From: Kaistella faecalis
GTDB lineage: Bacteria; Bacteroidota; Bacteroidia; Flavobacteriales; Weeksellaceae
Reading direction: 5' to 3'
Assembly (NCBI RefSeq): GCF_019195395.1
Contig: NZ_CP078067.1
Span: 496,001-560,000 of the forward strand
Length of the DNA stretch: 64,000 bases
Shown here one piece after another: positions 26,276 through 35,400 of the stretch. A model generated the notes under the pieces. That model searched no databases. It was not told the origin of the DNA and worked only from the letters and a program-made list of their open reading frames with translations. The position numbers and the translations under genes are program-made. Every line of letters starts with the position of its first letter. Positions within the stretch are counted from its first letter, which is position 1.

Positions 26276-26890
26276 TCAGTGATGATAAACATCGTCATAC
26301 TGCACTCCTGCTTCAATTCTTACCGGTAAAAAATTCTCCTCAGGCACGATCGGGCAGCTGTAGTCATACGCGTTGTAAGCGCAGTAAGGCTGATAAGACT
26401 GGTTGAAATCGATGATGATTTCGTTACCATCAGGAATTCTTAAATCAATGTATTTACCGCCACCGTAGGTCTCCTTGCCATTCGTCTCATCGCGGAACGG
26501 CAGGAAAAGATAATCTTCATAGCCCGCGGTGTGAATTAAATTCAGACTTTGGTATACGGTAAGGATATAAGTTGAGCCATCTATGGTAAAGGTCGTTTTA
26601 CCAAACTCGCGGTACGGCTGCGTGTTCCCCGAAGAAGTTGGAATTTCGAAGGCAACGGCGTTTTCGGTTTTCGTAAACTGCGCTTTAATCCTGTACTTTA
26701 AATCAATTGGAAAAAACGGATGTTTCCTGAATTGGGTGTAGTTGTCGCCCCTGAGCGGAGTCTCCTTTTTATTCGTGTACCCGTCATTGAGTTCCTTTTG
26801 GAACTTTTTTATTTCTGAAATCTGTTTCTTCTCGGTCTGGGAAAAAGCGAAGGCTGAAATAAGGATCAGGATTAAAGTAATTTTCTTCAT
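26276..26890 (-). CDS. DUF1684 family secreted protein
   Basis: A 204-residue exported protein. The signal peptide MKKITLILILISAFAFSQ is followed by a helical segment and the DUF1684 core: HPFFPIDLKYRI, YILTVYQSLNL, LFLPFRDETNGKETYGGGKYIDL and IIIDFNQSYQPYCAYNAYDYSCPIVPEEN split across the C-terminal half. The conserved Cys-Ala-Tyr-Asn and Cys-Pro positions are present. Function is unknown across the family. It lies 37 nt downstream of the 26928-27317 gene on the same strand, so the two are probably cotranscribed. Confidence 0.85.
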   Translation of the reverse strand: MKKITLILILISAFAFSQTEKKQISEIKKFQKELNDGYTNKKETPLRGDNYTQFRKHPFFPIDLKYRIKAQFTKTENAVAFEIPTSSGNTQPYREFGKTTFTIDGSTYILTVYQSLNLIHTAGYEDYLFLPFRDETNGKETYGGGKYIDLRIPDGNEIIIDFNQSYQPYCAYNAYDYSCPIVPEENFLPVRIEAGVQYDDVYHH

Positions 26891-26927
26891 GAAGAGCTGT
26901 ATTTTTTTAACGTGGTTTTTAATTTGT

Positions 26928-27317
26928 TCAGGATAATTTCACCCGGTAAACATCGGTACCGTTTCTTTTGATGTTTTTCACCAGAAAACCTCCTTCTTCG
27001 GGAATTTCCTCTCTCAGGTCGAAGCTGGTGCAGTCTTTCGGTAACCCCGAAAAAACTAAAGTAAACCAGTAATCCTGCATAGGCGGAACCGCAGTCCAGT
27101 AAGGGAAAATCGAGATATTCTCATGATGGATGAGGCTGCTTTTATGTTTCAAACGTTCATCAACCAGAAAAGTCGACCGCCAGATACGGATCAGACTTCC
27201 GTCATAAAACGTTGCGGGAAAACAGCAGTGCACAATCACCTGTTTTTCCTCCTGTATTTCGGTTTGCAGTGCTTCCAGTATTTCCTGGCAGATTTCGGGT
27301 TTGGTAATAGTAGGCAT
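26928..27317 (-). CDS. Conserved hypothetical protein (129 residues)
   Basis: I do not recognise a family. The protein is soluble with no signal peptide. The N-terminal helix (ICQEILEALQTEIQEEKQ) is followed by strands with VIVHCCFPATFYDGSLIRIWRSTFL and a C-terminal block GLPKDCTSFDLREEIPEEGGF. The codon use matches neighbouring genes. It lies between mqo (ending 27366) and the DUF1684 gene, all on the minus strand, so a small operon mqo - this gene - DUF1684 is possible; gaps are 48 and 37 nt. Confidence 0.65.
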   Translation of the reverse strand: MPTITKPEICQEILEALQTEIQEEKQVIVHCCFPATFYDGSLIRIWRSTFLVDERLKHKSSLIHHENISIFPYWTAVPPMQDYWFTLVFSGLPKDCTSFDLREEIPEEGGFLVKNIKRNGTDVYRVKLS

Positions 27318-27365
27318 TGCTGAGGTAGATAATTAAAGAACAAGGTTTTTAATGAACTGTACCGA

Positions 27366-28871
27366 TTAATAATCCAGCTCCAGTTTTTCTTTGGTATAAT
27401 TGCGGATCTGTTCGGTGAGCTCAGGGTTTTCAGAAAGATCCTGTCCGTAAGACGGGATGATTTCGAGGAGTTTCTTTTTCCATTCATTCTGAAGCTTGTC
27501 GGGGAAACATTTTTCCAACACCTGAATCATGGCATACGCTGCGGTAGAAGCTCCCGGAGAAGCACCGAGCAATGACGCGATAGTCCCGTTGGCATTCACC
27601 ACCACTTCAGTCCCGAATTCCAGTTTACCGCCAAGTTCTTCATCTTTTTTAATGATCTGCACTCTTTGTCCGGCCACTTTCAGTTCCCAGTCCTTTTCAT
27701 CGGCGTCTTTAATAAATTCCCTTAAATGCTGTACGCGCTGTGCTTTGGTCATTGCGACCTGTCTTACGAGATATTGAGTCAGCGGAAGATTGTGCCACCA
27801 CGCGCCAAACAGCGAGCGGATATTGCTGAAGTTGATGCTTTCCGGCAGATCAAGATAACTGCCTTCTTTCAGAAATTTGGTAGAAAAGCCTGCAAACGGG
27901 CCGAAGAGCAGCGCTTTTTTGCCGTCGATAATTCTCAGGTCAAGATGCGGCACACTCATGGGCGGAGCATCAACGGAGGCTAAAGTATAAACTTTTGCAT
28001 GATGTTTTTCGATAAGGTCGGGATTGTGGGATACGAGCCATTCGCCGGACACCGGAAAACCTCCGTAGCCTTCACTTTCGGGGATATCAGAACTGTCGAG
28101 AAGCGGCAAAGCATAACCTCCGGCTCCAATGAAGACGAAATCTGCTACCACCTGCTGGTTATGCTGATGAAGCCGGTCACGGATGTCCACCGCCCATTTT
28201 CCGTCATCGCGGAGGTCCAGATCTTTGGCTTCATGATAAAGAAAGACATCTACATTGGAATCATCAGCGAGGAAACGTCCCATTTTTCTGGTAAGTGTTC
28301 CGAAATTTACATCGGTTCCCATGTCCATTTTTGTAGCTGCCAGGGTTTCATGTTCCTTCCGTTTCTGCATGACGAGCGGAATCCATTCATTCAGCGTCGC
28401 GTGGTCGGTCGTAAATTCCATCCCGCGGAAAAGGTGCGACTGCATCATGGCTTCGTGGCGTTTCTTCAGATATTCCACATCCGCAGGCCCGAAAACCAGA
28501 CTCATGTGAGGACAGGAGGTGATGAACTGCTTCGGACTCTGTATATATTCTTTCTTCACCAGATAGGCCCAGAACTGCTTGGAGATTTCAAACTGCTCAG
28601 CGATATTTTCTGCCTTAGAGATATCGATGTTGCCGTCTTCATTTACAGGAGTATAATTCAGTTCGCAGAATGCAGAATGACCGGTGCCGGCGTTGTTCCA
28701 GGCTGCAGAACTCTCCTGCGCAAATCTGCCCAGTCTTTCGAAAATTGCAATCTTCAGGCCGGGCTCAAACTCGTGAAGCAGCGTGGCCAGCGTAGCACTC
28801 ATAATTCCGCCTCCGATTAATACCACATCGTATTTCGGGCTCGGCGTTTTTTTGATCAGAGAGTCGGGCAT
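27366..28871 (-). CDS. mqo: Malate:quinone oxidoreductase
   Basis: FAD-dependent, membrane-associated enzyme that oxidises malate to oxaloacetate and passes electrons to quinone, replacing or complementing malate dehydrogenase in the TCA cycle. The 501-residue protein shows the FAD-binding VVLIGGGIMSATLATLL, SSAAWNNAGTGHSAFCELNYTP (a family hallmark, given here in two parts: SSAAWNNAGTGHSAFCE and LNYTP), VFIGAGGYALPLLDSSDIPE, and near the C-terminus LLGASPGASTAAYAMI. The length fits the family. No membrane helix is present, as expected for a peripheral enzyme. Confidence 0.95.
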   Translation of the reverse strand: MPDSLIKKTPSPKYDVVLIGGGIMSATLATLLHEFEPGLKIAIFERLGRFAQESSAAWNNAGTGHSAFCELNYTPVNEDGNIDISKAENIAEQFEISKQFWAYLVKKEYIQSPKQFITSCPHMSLVFGPADVEYLKKRHEAMMQSHLFRGMEFTTDHATLNEWIPLVMQKRKEHETLAATKMDMGTDVNFGTLTRKMGRFLADDSNVDVFLYHEAKDLDLRDDGKWAVDIRDRLHQHNQQVVADFVFIGAGGYALPLLDSSDIPESEGYGGFPVSGEWLVSHNPDLIEKHHAKVYTLASVDAPPMSVPHLDLRIIDGKKALLFGPFAGFSTKFLKEGSYLDLPESINFSNIRSLFGAWWHNLPLTQYLVRQVAMTKAQRVQHLREFIKDADEKDWELKVAGQRVQIIKKDEELGGKLEFGTEVVVNANGTIASLLGASPGASTAAYAMIQVLEKCFPDKLQNEWKKKLLEIIPSYGQDLSENPELTEQIRNYTKEKLELDY

Positions 28872-28906
28872 AAATAAGTATTAGTTTATTAAGGGTGGGC
28901 GTCTAA

Positions 28907-29581
28907 TTACGCTAAGTCTGCTGCCACAGGAACTACATAAAGATAGACCGAAATAAAATGGCAGAAGGTTCCCATCAGAACAAAAATATGAAAAATCGCG
29001 TGATTGAGTTTAATCTTTTCGATACTGTAGAGAACAGCGCCGACCGTGTAGGCCAATCCTCCGGAAATAAGCCAGACAAGCCCGTTATAATCAAGATTCT
29101 GAACCAAAGACCGGAAGCTGAAAATGATGATCCAGCCCATCGCGACATACAGCAAAGTCGAAAGAATTTTAAATTTACCGGTGAGGAAGATCTTAAAAAT
29201 GATGCCGACAAGGGCAATCAGCCAAACGACCGAAAAGATAACCCATCCTTCCGTTCCGTTGAGGGTAACCAGAACAAATGGGGTATATGTTCCGGCAATC
29301 AGCACGTAAATTGCGGAATGATCGAAGATTTTGAGCCGGTACCGGACTTCAGGATCTTTTGACCGGTGATACAACGTGGAAGCCATATAGAGGATCACCA
29401 TGCTCACGCCGAATACGGGAAAACTGATGGCTACCCAAGTGTCCTTTAAATCAACTGCCCTCAGAATAAGCAGCACCAGAGCGGCAATACTTAGAACAAA
29501 ACCAAGGAAATGCGACCAGACATTGAGTTTCTCTTCCAGTTCTGAATAGGTTTGAACCTCATATTGTTTCTCTGGTTTCAT
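28907..29581 (-). CDS. trhA: Hemolysin III family membrane protein (PAQR-type)
   Basis: Seven-helix inner-membrane protein of 224 residues, progestin/adipoQ receptor superfamily. The conserved positions are VWSHFLGFVLS (Ser/His of helix 1), MASTLYHRSKDPEVRYRLKIFDHSAIYVLIAGTYTP in two blocks (STLYHRSK; DHSAIYVLIAGTYTP), and the C-terminal AIFHIFVLMGTFCHFI. These supply the putative zinc-binding histidines of a hydrolase-like (ceramidase-like) site. Bacterial members help membrane-lipid homeostasis; haemolysis is not a settled role. The gene follows gpsA by 4 nt on the same strand, so the two form an operon. Confidence 0.88.
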   Translation of the reverse strand: MKPEKQYEVQTYSELEEKLNVWSHFLGFVLSIAALVLLILRAVDLKDTWVAISFPVFGVSMVILYMASTLYHRSKDPEVRYRLKIFDHSAIYVLIAGTYTPFVLVTLNGTEGWVIFSVVWLIALVGIIFKIFLTGKFKILSTLLYVAMGWIIIFSFRSLVQNLDYNGLVWLISGGLAYTVGAVLYSIEKIKLNHAIFHIFVLMGTFCHFISVYLYVVPVAADLA

Positions 29582-29585
29582 TCGA

Positions 29586-30593
29586 TCAGTTCAGTTTTGC
29601 AGTAAGTTTCTGGAACTGTTTCTCTGCATTTTTCTCTTCGTAAAGAATCGCGTAAATGGTATCGATGATCGGCGTATTCATTTTTTTCTCTTTCGAGGTT
29701 TTATAAATGGAATCTGCGGCATAATACCCTTCTGCGATCATGTTCATCGACTGTATGGCAGATTTCACGGTATAGCCCTTTCCGATGAGGTTCCCGAGAC
29801 TTCTGTTTCTGGAGAACAGTGAATAAGCGGTCACCAGTAAATCGCCCAGATAAGCGCTTTCATTCACATCGCGCGGCATTTCATGAATTCCTTCAAGGAA
29901 TACTTCCATTTCACGGATGGCATTCGACACGAAAACCGCCGTAAAGTTATCACCGTATCCGAGACCGCTTGCAATACCGGCTCCTACGGCATAAATATTC
30001 TTCAGAATGGCACTGTATTCATTCCCCAGAATATCGCAGCTACAGTTCACTTTTATAAAATGCGAGGCAAACTTATCCCTTAAAAGTTCAGTATTTTCTT
30101 CCACCGTTGCAATGGTGAGGTAAGAAAGTCTTTCCATCGCCACCTCTTCTGCGTGACAGGGTCCTGCTATTACTGCCTGACTGCGGAAGCCTATCTTGAA
30201 TTCGTCGCGGAGGTAATGAGCAACCACATCGTTTACTTTAGGTACAATCCCTTTGATGGCTGAAACGAAAATCTTTCCGCTGTAATCACAGGTCATTTTA
30301 TCCAGCGCATCTGAAAGGTAAATGGAAGGTGTCGCGAGGACTACAATATCACAGGCGGAAACCAGTTCGTTAATATCCGTGGTGAGTTTCAGGCCTTTGA
30401 CATCGAACCGCACCGCGGTAAGGTAATTGGGGTTATGGTGACGGAGCTCTATGGCACCCTTTACAAATTCGTTTCTTACGCACCAGTGCACGGTTTTACA
30501 GTTTTCGGTGAGCATCTTTACAATGGCGGTCGCAAAACTGCCGCTGCCAACTACGCCTACCACCTGTCCCGGTTTCTGATCTTTTTTAGCCAT
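29586..30593 (-). CDS. gpsA: NAD(P)-dependent glycerol-3-phosphate dehydrogenase
   Basis: Makes sn-glycerol-3-phosphate from dihydroxyacetone phosphate for phospholipid synthesis. The 335-residue protein has the nucleotide motif VGVVGSGSFATAIVKML, the conserved FVSAIKGI with the catalytic-region lysine, VIAGPCHAEEVA, and the substrate lysine block NEYSAILKNIYAVGAGIASGLGYGDN (as AILKNIYAVGAGIASGLG). The 5' promoter box TATCTTTG lies at 30611-30618. The start MAKKDQKPGQVVGVVG fits. It is cotranscribed with trhA, a lipid-homeostasis membrane protein, which makes sense for membrane-lipid supply. Confidence 0.93.
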   Translation of the reverse strand: MAKKDQKPGQVVGVVGSGSFATAIVKMLTENCKTVHWCVRNEFVKGAIELRHHNPNYLTAVRFDVKGLKLTTDINELVSACDIVVLATPSIYLSDALDKMTCDYSGKIFVSAIKGIVPKVNDVVAHYLRDEFKIGFRSQAVIAGPCHAEEVAMERLSYLTIATVEENTELLRDKFASHFIKVNCSCDILGNEYSAILKNIYAVGAGIASGLGYGDNFTAVFVSNAIREMEVFLEGIHEMPRDVNESAYLGDLLVTAYSLFSRNRSLGNLIGKGYTVKSAIQSMNMIAEGYYAADSIYKTSKEKKMNTPIIDTIYAILYEEKNAEKQFQKLTAKLN

Positions 30594-30610
30594 AATGTAT
30601 ACTTGACGTA

Positions 30611-30618
30611 CAAAGATA
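30611..30618 (-). promoter_or_regulatory. -7 promoter box of gpsA-trhA
   Basis: TATCTTTG on the minus strand, 17 nt upstream of the gpsA ATG at 30593. Confidence 0.5.
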
Positions 30619-30757
30619 CGAAAGTGTAGAAGTAAAAAAAGGATTTGGCAGGGAAATACGTCTCAGGCTGATATTTATCAAAAGATTAACAGATTATGTG
30701 AAATTTTTAATAAAGGTATGTCGTTGAGACCTTTAGAAACTATTTATTATTTTTTAT

Positions 30758-30765
30758 TATTTTTG
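30758..30765 (+). promoter_or_regulatory. -7 promoter box of the M23 peptidase gene
   Basis: TATTTTTG on the + strand, 41 nt before the ATG at 30807. No clear -33 element. Confidence 0.45.
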
Positions 30766-30806
30766 CATCCGAAAAATTAAGAATTAAAGTCCCCCAACGC
30801 TAACGA

Positions 30807-31727
30807 ATGAAAAATTTTTTAAGCAACAAAAAGAAAGTAAACGTGCTTTTCGGAACATTTTTACTGATCATTTTTGGACAGGCGCTGTTTATCGGTAAGC
30901 TCTATTCAGAGAAAAACGATAAATCCTATGAAGTGAATCTGGTAAAGATCAATACGCAGAAAGACAGTGTTGATTATCTGGAAATGAAAAACAATCTTAC
31001 ACTGGTAGACTATACGGTAAGGGAACTCAACTCCTTTCTGGCAGCCAAAAACATCAGCGACGGTAAAATTGCAACCCTTGCTCAGGACAGCATTTCGAAC
31101 GCCGTGTATCTTGCCAAGCAGACCAACCGCTACAGCCAGTATCTGATGGATCTGCAAAACAAACTGCAGCAGGTTCCTCTGGGCCACCCGACTGACGGAT
31201 ATATTTCCTCAAATTTCGGCAAAAGAATTAATCCCATTCCGGTGAGAAATATCCTGATGGCCTCTGTAAAACCCGTAAAAGTTGAAGTGCCGGCAACCCC
31301 ACATTACGTTGAAGAAAAAGACAGCTTAGGAAATATTGTAAAAAGAACACTCGTAAATCCCGTAGCCAAAACCCCCACCGCAACCACAGACCATCCGGAT
31401 GCTGAAGAGAAGCAGATCCAGTTTCATAAAGGGATGGATTATGCGGTAGCCTACGGTACCGAAGTGCGTGCGGCGGCTAAAGGAACGGTGATCTTCGCAG
31501 GCGAGAAAGGCGGCTACGGAAACTGTGTGATCCTTTCTCACGGTAACGGACTGGCGACGCTGTACGGGCATCTTTCCACCATCAGTGTGAAGGCCAACCA
31601 AACGGTAGAAGTGAATCAGGTGATTGCCAAATCAGGCAACTCCGGACGTTCTACGGGCCCTCATCTTCATTACGAAGTTCATAAGAACAACACCCCGGTG
31701 AATCCTAAACTGTTTATCAATTTATAA
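30807..31727 (+). CDS. M23 (LytM) family metallopeptidase, membrane-anchored
   Basis: Predicted cell-wall endopeptidase of 306 residues. One N-terminal membrane anchor (about residues 12-31, VLFGTFLLIIFGQALFIG) is followed by a helical, partly coiled-coil linker. The C-terminal LytM domain begins at FGKRINPIP and carries the zinc ligands in HKGMDYAVAYGTEV (H of HxxxD) and GPHLHYEVHKN (HxH), with the full GYGNCVILSHGNGLATLYGHL core. All ligands are present, so it should be active. A 43-residue insertion within the domain (about 150-200) separates the first strands. A terminator follows at 31746. Confidence 0.9.
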   Translation: MKNFLSNKKKVNVLFGTFLLIIFGQALFIGKLYSEKNDKSYEVNLVKINTQKDSVDYLEMKNNLTLVDYTVRELNSFLAAKNISDGKIATLAQDSISNAVYLAKQTNRYSQYLMDLQNKLQQVPLGHPTDGYISSNFGKRINPIPVRNILMASVKPVKVEVPATPHYVEEKDSLGNIVKRTLVNPVAKTPTATTDHPDAEEKQIQFHKGMDYAVAYGTEVRAAAKGTVIFAGEKGGYGNCVILSHGNGLATLYGHLSTISVKANQTVEVNQVIAKSGNSGRSTGPHLHYEVHKNNTPVNPKLFINL

Positions 31728-31745
31728 CAGGTTCCCAAAGATATC

Positions 31746-31770
31746 AACGCTCCTTACGGAGCGTTTTTTG
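31746..31770 (+). terminator. Rho-independent terminator after the M23 gene
   Basis: Stem AACGCTCC/GGAGCGTT with loop TTAC followed by TTTTTTG. Confidence 0.88.
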
Positions 31771-31851
31771 TTTCCGGCTCAACGTTTTAAGTCCGCACAA
31801 AGTGACTGCACCGTTAAAAAAAACTTATATTCGTGAGATAAAAACTATCCC

Positions 31852-32385
31852 ATGAGAAAATTTATTGTCCTTATTTCCGCCGCAGTTCTATTACAGTCGT
31901 GTGTGGTTTCCACCGCGGCAAAAGTGGTAAAAGGAGTTGCCACCGTAGGCTATAAAGCCGTGAAAGGCACCGTGAAAGGCATCAGCTGGACGGTAAGCAA
32001 AGCAAAGGGCAAAATCGATAAAGACCGGCTGAACGGCACCTGGAAAGTGGTGGGAATCTACAAAGGTCCGTTCAGCGATTACGAAACCCGGCAGAACCCC
32101 GAAACTTCCTTTGAAACCCAATGTGAAAACGGTTTCGAGCAGATTGAATTCAATTCACGCAAAAGTAAATTCAAGCCTGTACACTGCAGTTCAGACAAGG
32201 AAGACTGGACCAAATACGATCTCGAATTCGGGAAAAACCCGTCGAATGGCGAGCGGGAGAATTATATCGAATACAATTCACGCAACTATATTTCGGTGAT
32301 TGATGTCAGCAGTAAAAATCTTATCCTTGAAGGAAATCTCACCATGGCGGGCACCCGGCTTTACCTGCTTGAAAAAGTGAAATAG
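31852..32385 (+). CDS. Lipocalin-like lipoprotein, function unknown
   Basis: A 177-residue lipoprotein with signal MRKFIVLISAAVLLQSC (lipobox LLQSC, Cys17). A basic, Val/Lys-rich linker (about residues 20-58) precedes a domain starting LNGTWKVVGIYKGPF, where the GTW motif is typical of lipocalin-like Bacteroidota proteins. That domain has a C-terminal TMAGTRLYLLEKV strand. Function is unknown. It stands alone between two terminators. The lipocalin call rests on the LNGTWKV start and beta-rich pattern only. Confidence 0.65.
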   Translation: MRKFIVLISAAVLLQSCVVSTAAKVVKGVATVGYKAVKGTVKGISWTVSKAKGKIDKDRLNGTWKVVGIYKGPFSDYETRQNPETSFETQCENGFEQIEFNSRKSKFKPVHCSSDKEDWTKYDLEFGKNPSNGERENYIEYNSRNYISVIDVSSKNLILEGNLTMAGTRLYLLEKVK

Positions 32386-32691
32386 CCCATTCAGCATTAC
32401 TTTATTTAAAGCCTCTGGAATCTTTAATTACGGCGCTCCACATTGTGGGGCGCTTTTGTACTGGCTACCTTGAGAGACACAAGGCTTTTGTCTCCTTTGC
32501 GGTAATCCAATACCGATAAAGACAGGGCGTCCCTACAAGTTCTGCCCTTTTTTGGAAACTTACCGGCGGGTTTTTGCTGCTTTTGCGGTACACTTTTTTG
32601 CGCCGCCTGCGCATTGTATGCTTTACGGTTTTCCTCTTTGCGGGATTCCGCGAAATGATTATCTTTAGGAACTTACATCTAAAAACTATTT
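32386..32691. other. Intergenic stretch holding a terminator and a second weak hairpin
   Basis: 306 bases without a gene. A stem at 32433-32453 (GCGCTCCAC/GTGGGGCGC, one G-U) is followed by TTTTG and serves the lipoprotein gene. A weaker AGGGC...GCCCT pairing with six T follows near 32523-32556. Nothing else recognised. Confidence 0.6.
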
Positions 32692-33657
32692 ATGTCTTTA
32701 ACATTTTTACTTCTTGTCCTCATCGCCCTTGTGGTGACCATCGGAATCATTACCAAAAAACTCGATATCCTCACCTATTCACCGCCGGATAAAAACGGCA
32801 GACAGATACCCAACGGCGTGAAATGGAAACCCGTCACCTTTATCCTGCTGGCAGCACTCGCGGCACTCATACAGCCCATGAATTACGACGTGATCAGCGT
32901 GGGACACAAAGGCCTGCTCATCAACTTACTCGGCGACCGGAGAGGCGTTTCCGATACGGAGGAAGTTTCGGGAGTCGTATTCTATAACAAATACACCCAG
33001 GAGATCCAGGAAATCCCACTCGACCAGAGACATATCGAATATCCTGAATCCATTATCGTGGCCAAAGGCGGGTTCCCCTGCCCGATCAAGCCTTCGTTCA
33101 ACTATTCGGTGAAGGAATCAACGGCGTCGGATATGTTTACCAACCTGAGGTCTACCTATAAAAAAGGCGGACTGGAAGCCATTCAGGACGGGTGGCTGAA
33201 CAACGCCATCATCGGGGCCATCAATGATGTGGCGAACCGGCATTCGATTGATTACCTGTTCAACAACCGGGAAACCTATGAAGCGGAAATTCTGTCGGAA
33301 GTCAATAAAAGGATCGGAAAATGGTTTCTGGTTTCCCAGCTGAAAACCAATATCCAGCCCCCGAAAGCCATCCGCCAGTCGATTGAAGACAAGGCGACCG
33401 CCGATGCTGATGCGATTAAGGCGGAAGCTCAGGCCCGTGTGGCGCAGGCGGATGCACAGCGGAAAATCCAGCTTGCAAAAGGAGATTCTGCTTCTATTGT
33501 GATCCGGGCGCAGGCCGATGCCAAGGCGATCAGCCTGAAGCAGCAGGAAATTACGCCTACTTATGTGGAATACCAACGCGTACTGAAATGGGACGGCGTA
33601 ATGCCGACGACTACGCTGGGAAGCGGTAGTGGAACGCTGCTGAATTTGGGGAAATAA
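32692..33657 (+). CDS. SPFH/prohibitin family membrane protein
   Basis: A 321-residue band-7 protein. Two N-terminal hydrophobic segments (FLLLVLIALVVTIGIIT; FILLAALAALI) are followed by the SPFH domain with the FNYSVKESTASDM region, and a C-terminal Ala-rich coiled coil (KATADADAIKAEAQARVAQA) typical of flotillin/HflC-like proteins. Such proteins scaffold membrane microdomains and often regulate proteases. The stop shares a base with the start of the next gene (TAATG), yet base composition changes sharply at that point, from host-like to very AT-rich. Confidence 0.82.
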   Translation: MSLTFLLLVLIALVVTIGIITKKLDILTYSPPDKNGRQIPNGVKWKPVTFILLAALAALIQPMNYDVISVGHKGLLINLLGDRRGVSDTEEVSGVVFYNKYTQEIQEIPLDQRHIEYPESIIVAKGGFPCPIKPSFNYSVKESTASDMFTNLRSTYKKGGLEAIQDGWLNNAIIGAINDVANRHSIDYLFNNRETYEAEILSEVNKRIGKWFLVSQLKTNIQPPKAIRQSIEDKATADADAIKAEAQARVAQADAQRKIQLAKGDSASIVIRAQADAKAISLKQQEITPTYVEYQRVLKWDGVMPTTTLGSGSGTLLNLGK

Positions 33658-34445
33658 TGGAAAAAGAAACAAATATAAGACTGGGAAAAGTTGATAGTTT
33701 AATAAAAATATTACCCCAGGTATGGAGTTTTTTAAAGGATAATGTAACGGTATTAAGTATAATTATTACATTAGTAGGTGCTTTAAATCAAGTATCTACT
33801 TTACTTTGGTTGAATCCCTCCTTAGTTAACTTTTATTCCCCTGGTCAAGGGCTTTTAGATGGGGTTTTATATTTGGTGTTTTTTCTTACAGTATCGTTAG
33901 TTTACTATTGGTTTATAATTATCTTTAATTTTTTACGACGAAAGGCAAATATAGACACTAAAATCACCTTCTTTATAGTAACGTACACACTGCTTTGGCT
34001 AATTACCACTGTACTACTTAAATGGAATATACCTGTTCTCAATCTGCTGCTCTTATTACCGGCGGCAATACTACCTGTAATTTTTAGTACGGGAAATCGT
34101 TCTGAAATATCAGAAGATGATGAGAGTGAAAAAACAACAGCATTAGAAATTCATCGATTTCTTTTTTATGTTGCTATATTTCATGTTATAACAACTTTTA
34201 TCTCATTTAACGCATTGTCAACAAGAATAAAAATACACTCATTTGACAAAGTCAGTAATTATAATCTAATAGAAAACACAATGAATATAAATGCTGGCAG
34301 TAAATATGAAGTTATATATATCAATAATCTCTACCTTTTCTTACAAGATACAAAAACAAAGCGATATGTTGTAGTCAAAAACGTAGAAAACCTGGATGAA
34401 ATAACAAAACTTCAAAATGAAGTACAGCAAAATAATATAAGGTGA
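33657..34445 (+). CDS. Hypothetical 4-helix membrane protein, AT-rich
   Basis: A 262-residue protein with no family I recognise. Four hydrophobic segments are visible (VTVLSIIITLVGALNQV; VLYLVFFLTVSLVYYWF; ITFFIVTYTLLWLITTV; FLFYVAIFHVITTFI) and a C-terminal soluble beta-like domain of about 70 residues. It is related to the next gene: both have a WLNPSLVNFYSPGQGLLDG / LIDPAFIRFFSISQMIPDG segment in the same place and end with a similar soluble domain. The codon use is much more AT-rich than the SPFH gene to which it is translationally coupled by TAATG. It is the first gene of an accessory island. Confidence 0.7.
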   Translation: MEKETNIRLGKVDSLIKILPQVWSFLKDNVTVLSIIITLVGALNQVSTLLWLNPSLVNFYSPGQGLLDGVLYLVFFLTVSLVYYWFIIIFNFLRRKANIDTKITFFIVTYTLLWLITTVLLKWNIPVLNLLLLLPAAILPVIFSTGNRSEISEDDESEKTTALEIHRFLFYVAIFHVITTFISFNALSTRIKIHSFDKVSNYNLIENTMNINAGSKYEVIYINNLYLFLQDTKTKRYVVVKNVENLDEITKLQNEVQQNNIR

Positions 34446-34518
34446 AAATAAATTTTTACAAGTAAACGTAATTACAAAAATATTGGAGTCACAGCAGTAC
34501 AATCGAAAATATTTTAAG

Positions 34519-35400
34519 ATGAAAAATAATGGTTCTTTAACCTTAGCATTAAGAAACAATGTTGATCGATATGATGAACATATTGAGAAATATAAAGGAT
34601 TCCTCCCCTTTATATTATTGTTTCCAACAATAATAGGTGGTATATGGCAAATTTTAGAATTAGCTTTGATTGATCCAGCATTCATTCGATTTTTTTCAAT
34701 TTCTCAAATGATACCTGATGGTCTTTTAATATTGGCAATCTTTGGATTGATAATATTAAGCTTTATTATAACAAATATTTTTTTTAAGTTTAGAAATGTA
34801 ACCTCGATTGATAATTTAGAAGAGTTTTCTTGGTGGAATCTAGTACGGGGTATTATTCTAATGACTTCTTCTGTTACCCTAATACTCGCCACATTTTGGA
34901 GAACAGATATTTTTCATGGCGAGGTGGCCAATAAGAGATTTTTAATTATTTTGACTTTACTCTGTTTTGCGATTTTTATTTCTCCTTTTTTTTTACGAGG
35001 ACTTTTCATGTTTAGCTGGAACATCTATAATTATAAAAACGACAAAATAAGAAGTGGGAGTATAAATGCACTACCACTTCAAGAAACAAATCTTTCTAAG
35101 GTCGCCAGCATTACATCAAAATTCGTGGTAGGTATAGGAATGGTTTTTATCTTAGTTTTAACAATCGCTTCACTTTTTTTTATAAGGCTAACATTGGTTC
35201 TACCTAAAAGAGTGGAAAATTTTAAAAACATTACTGAAAAAGTAAAAATAGATTATGGGACTAAGCAAGTTATAAACATTCGCTATCTCAATGACAAATA
35301 CATTTTTATCGAGTTAGTTGAACACAATGACAATGTTAGTAATGGGAAGTTACCTCCTAATATTTTAATATATAAAAATGAAGATATATTGTTTAAATAG
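34519..35400 (+). CDS. Hypothetical 4-helix membrane protein, paralogue of the preceding gene
   Basis: A 293-residue protein with the same layout as its neighbour. A soluble N-terminus is followed by a hydrophobic pair around LPFILLFPTIIGGIWQI and LLILAIFGLIILSFIITNIF, another pair at GIILMTSSVTLILATFW and FAIFISPFFLRGLFMF, then a late helix (FVVGIGMVFILVLTIASLFFI) and a C-terminal domain (TKQVINIRYLNDKYIFIEL). A TTG at 34483 would add 12 residues; the ATG at 34519 is used. It lies 74 nt after the preceding gene (37 nt if the TTG start is used) and 127 nt before the ATPase gene. Function unknown. Confidence 0.65.
   Translation: MKNNGSLTLALRNNVDRYDEHIEKYKGFLPFILLFPTIIGGIWQILELALIDPAFIRFFSISQMIPDGLLILAIFGLIILSFIITNIFFKFRNVTSIDNLEEFSWWNLVRGIILMTSSVTLILATFWRTDIFHGEVANKRFLIILTLLCFAIFISPFFLRGLFMFSWNIYNYKNDKIRSGSINALPLQETNLSKVASITSKFVVGIGMVFILVLTIASLFFIRLTLVLPKRVENFKNITEKVKIDYGTKQVINIRYLNDKYIFIELVEHNDNVSNGKLPPNILIYKNEDILFK

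Noticed and set aside
27999-28820. 273-residue + strand frame
   Set aside because: Antisense of mqo; low-complexity translation with no family features, while mqo is unmistakable.
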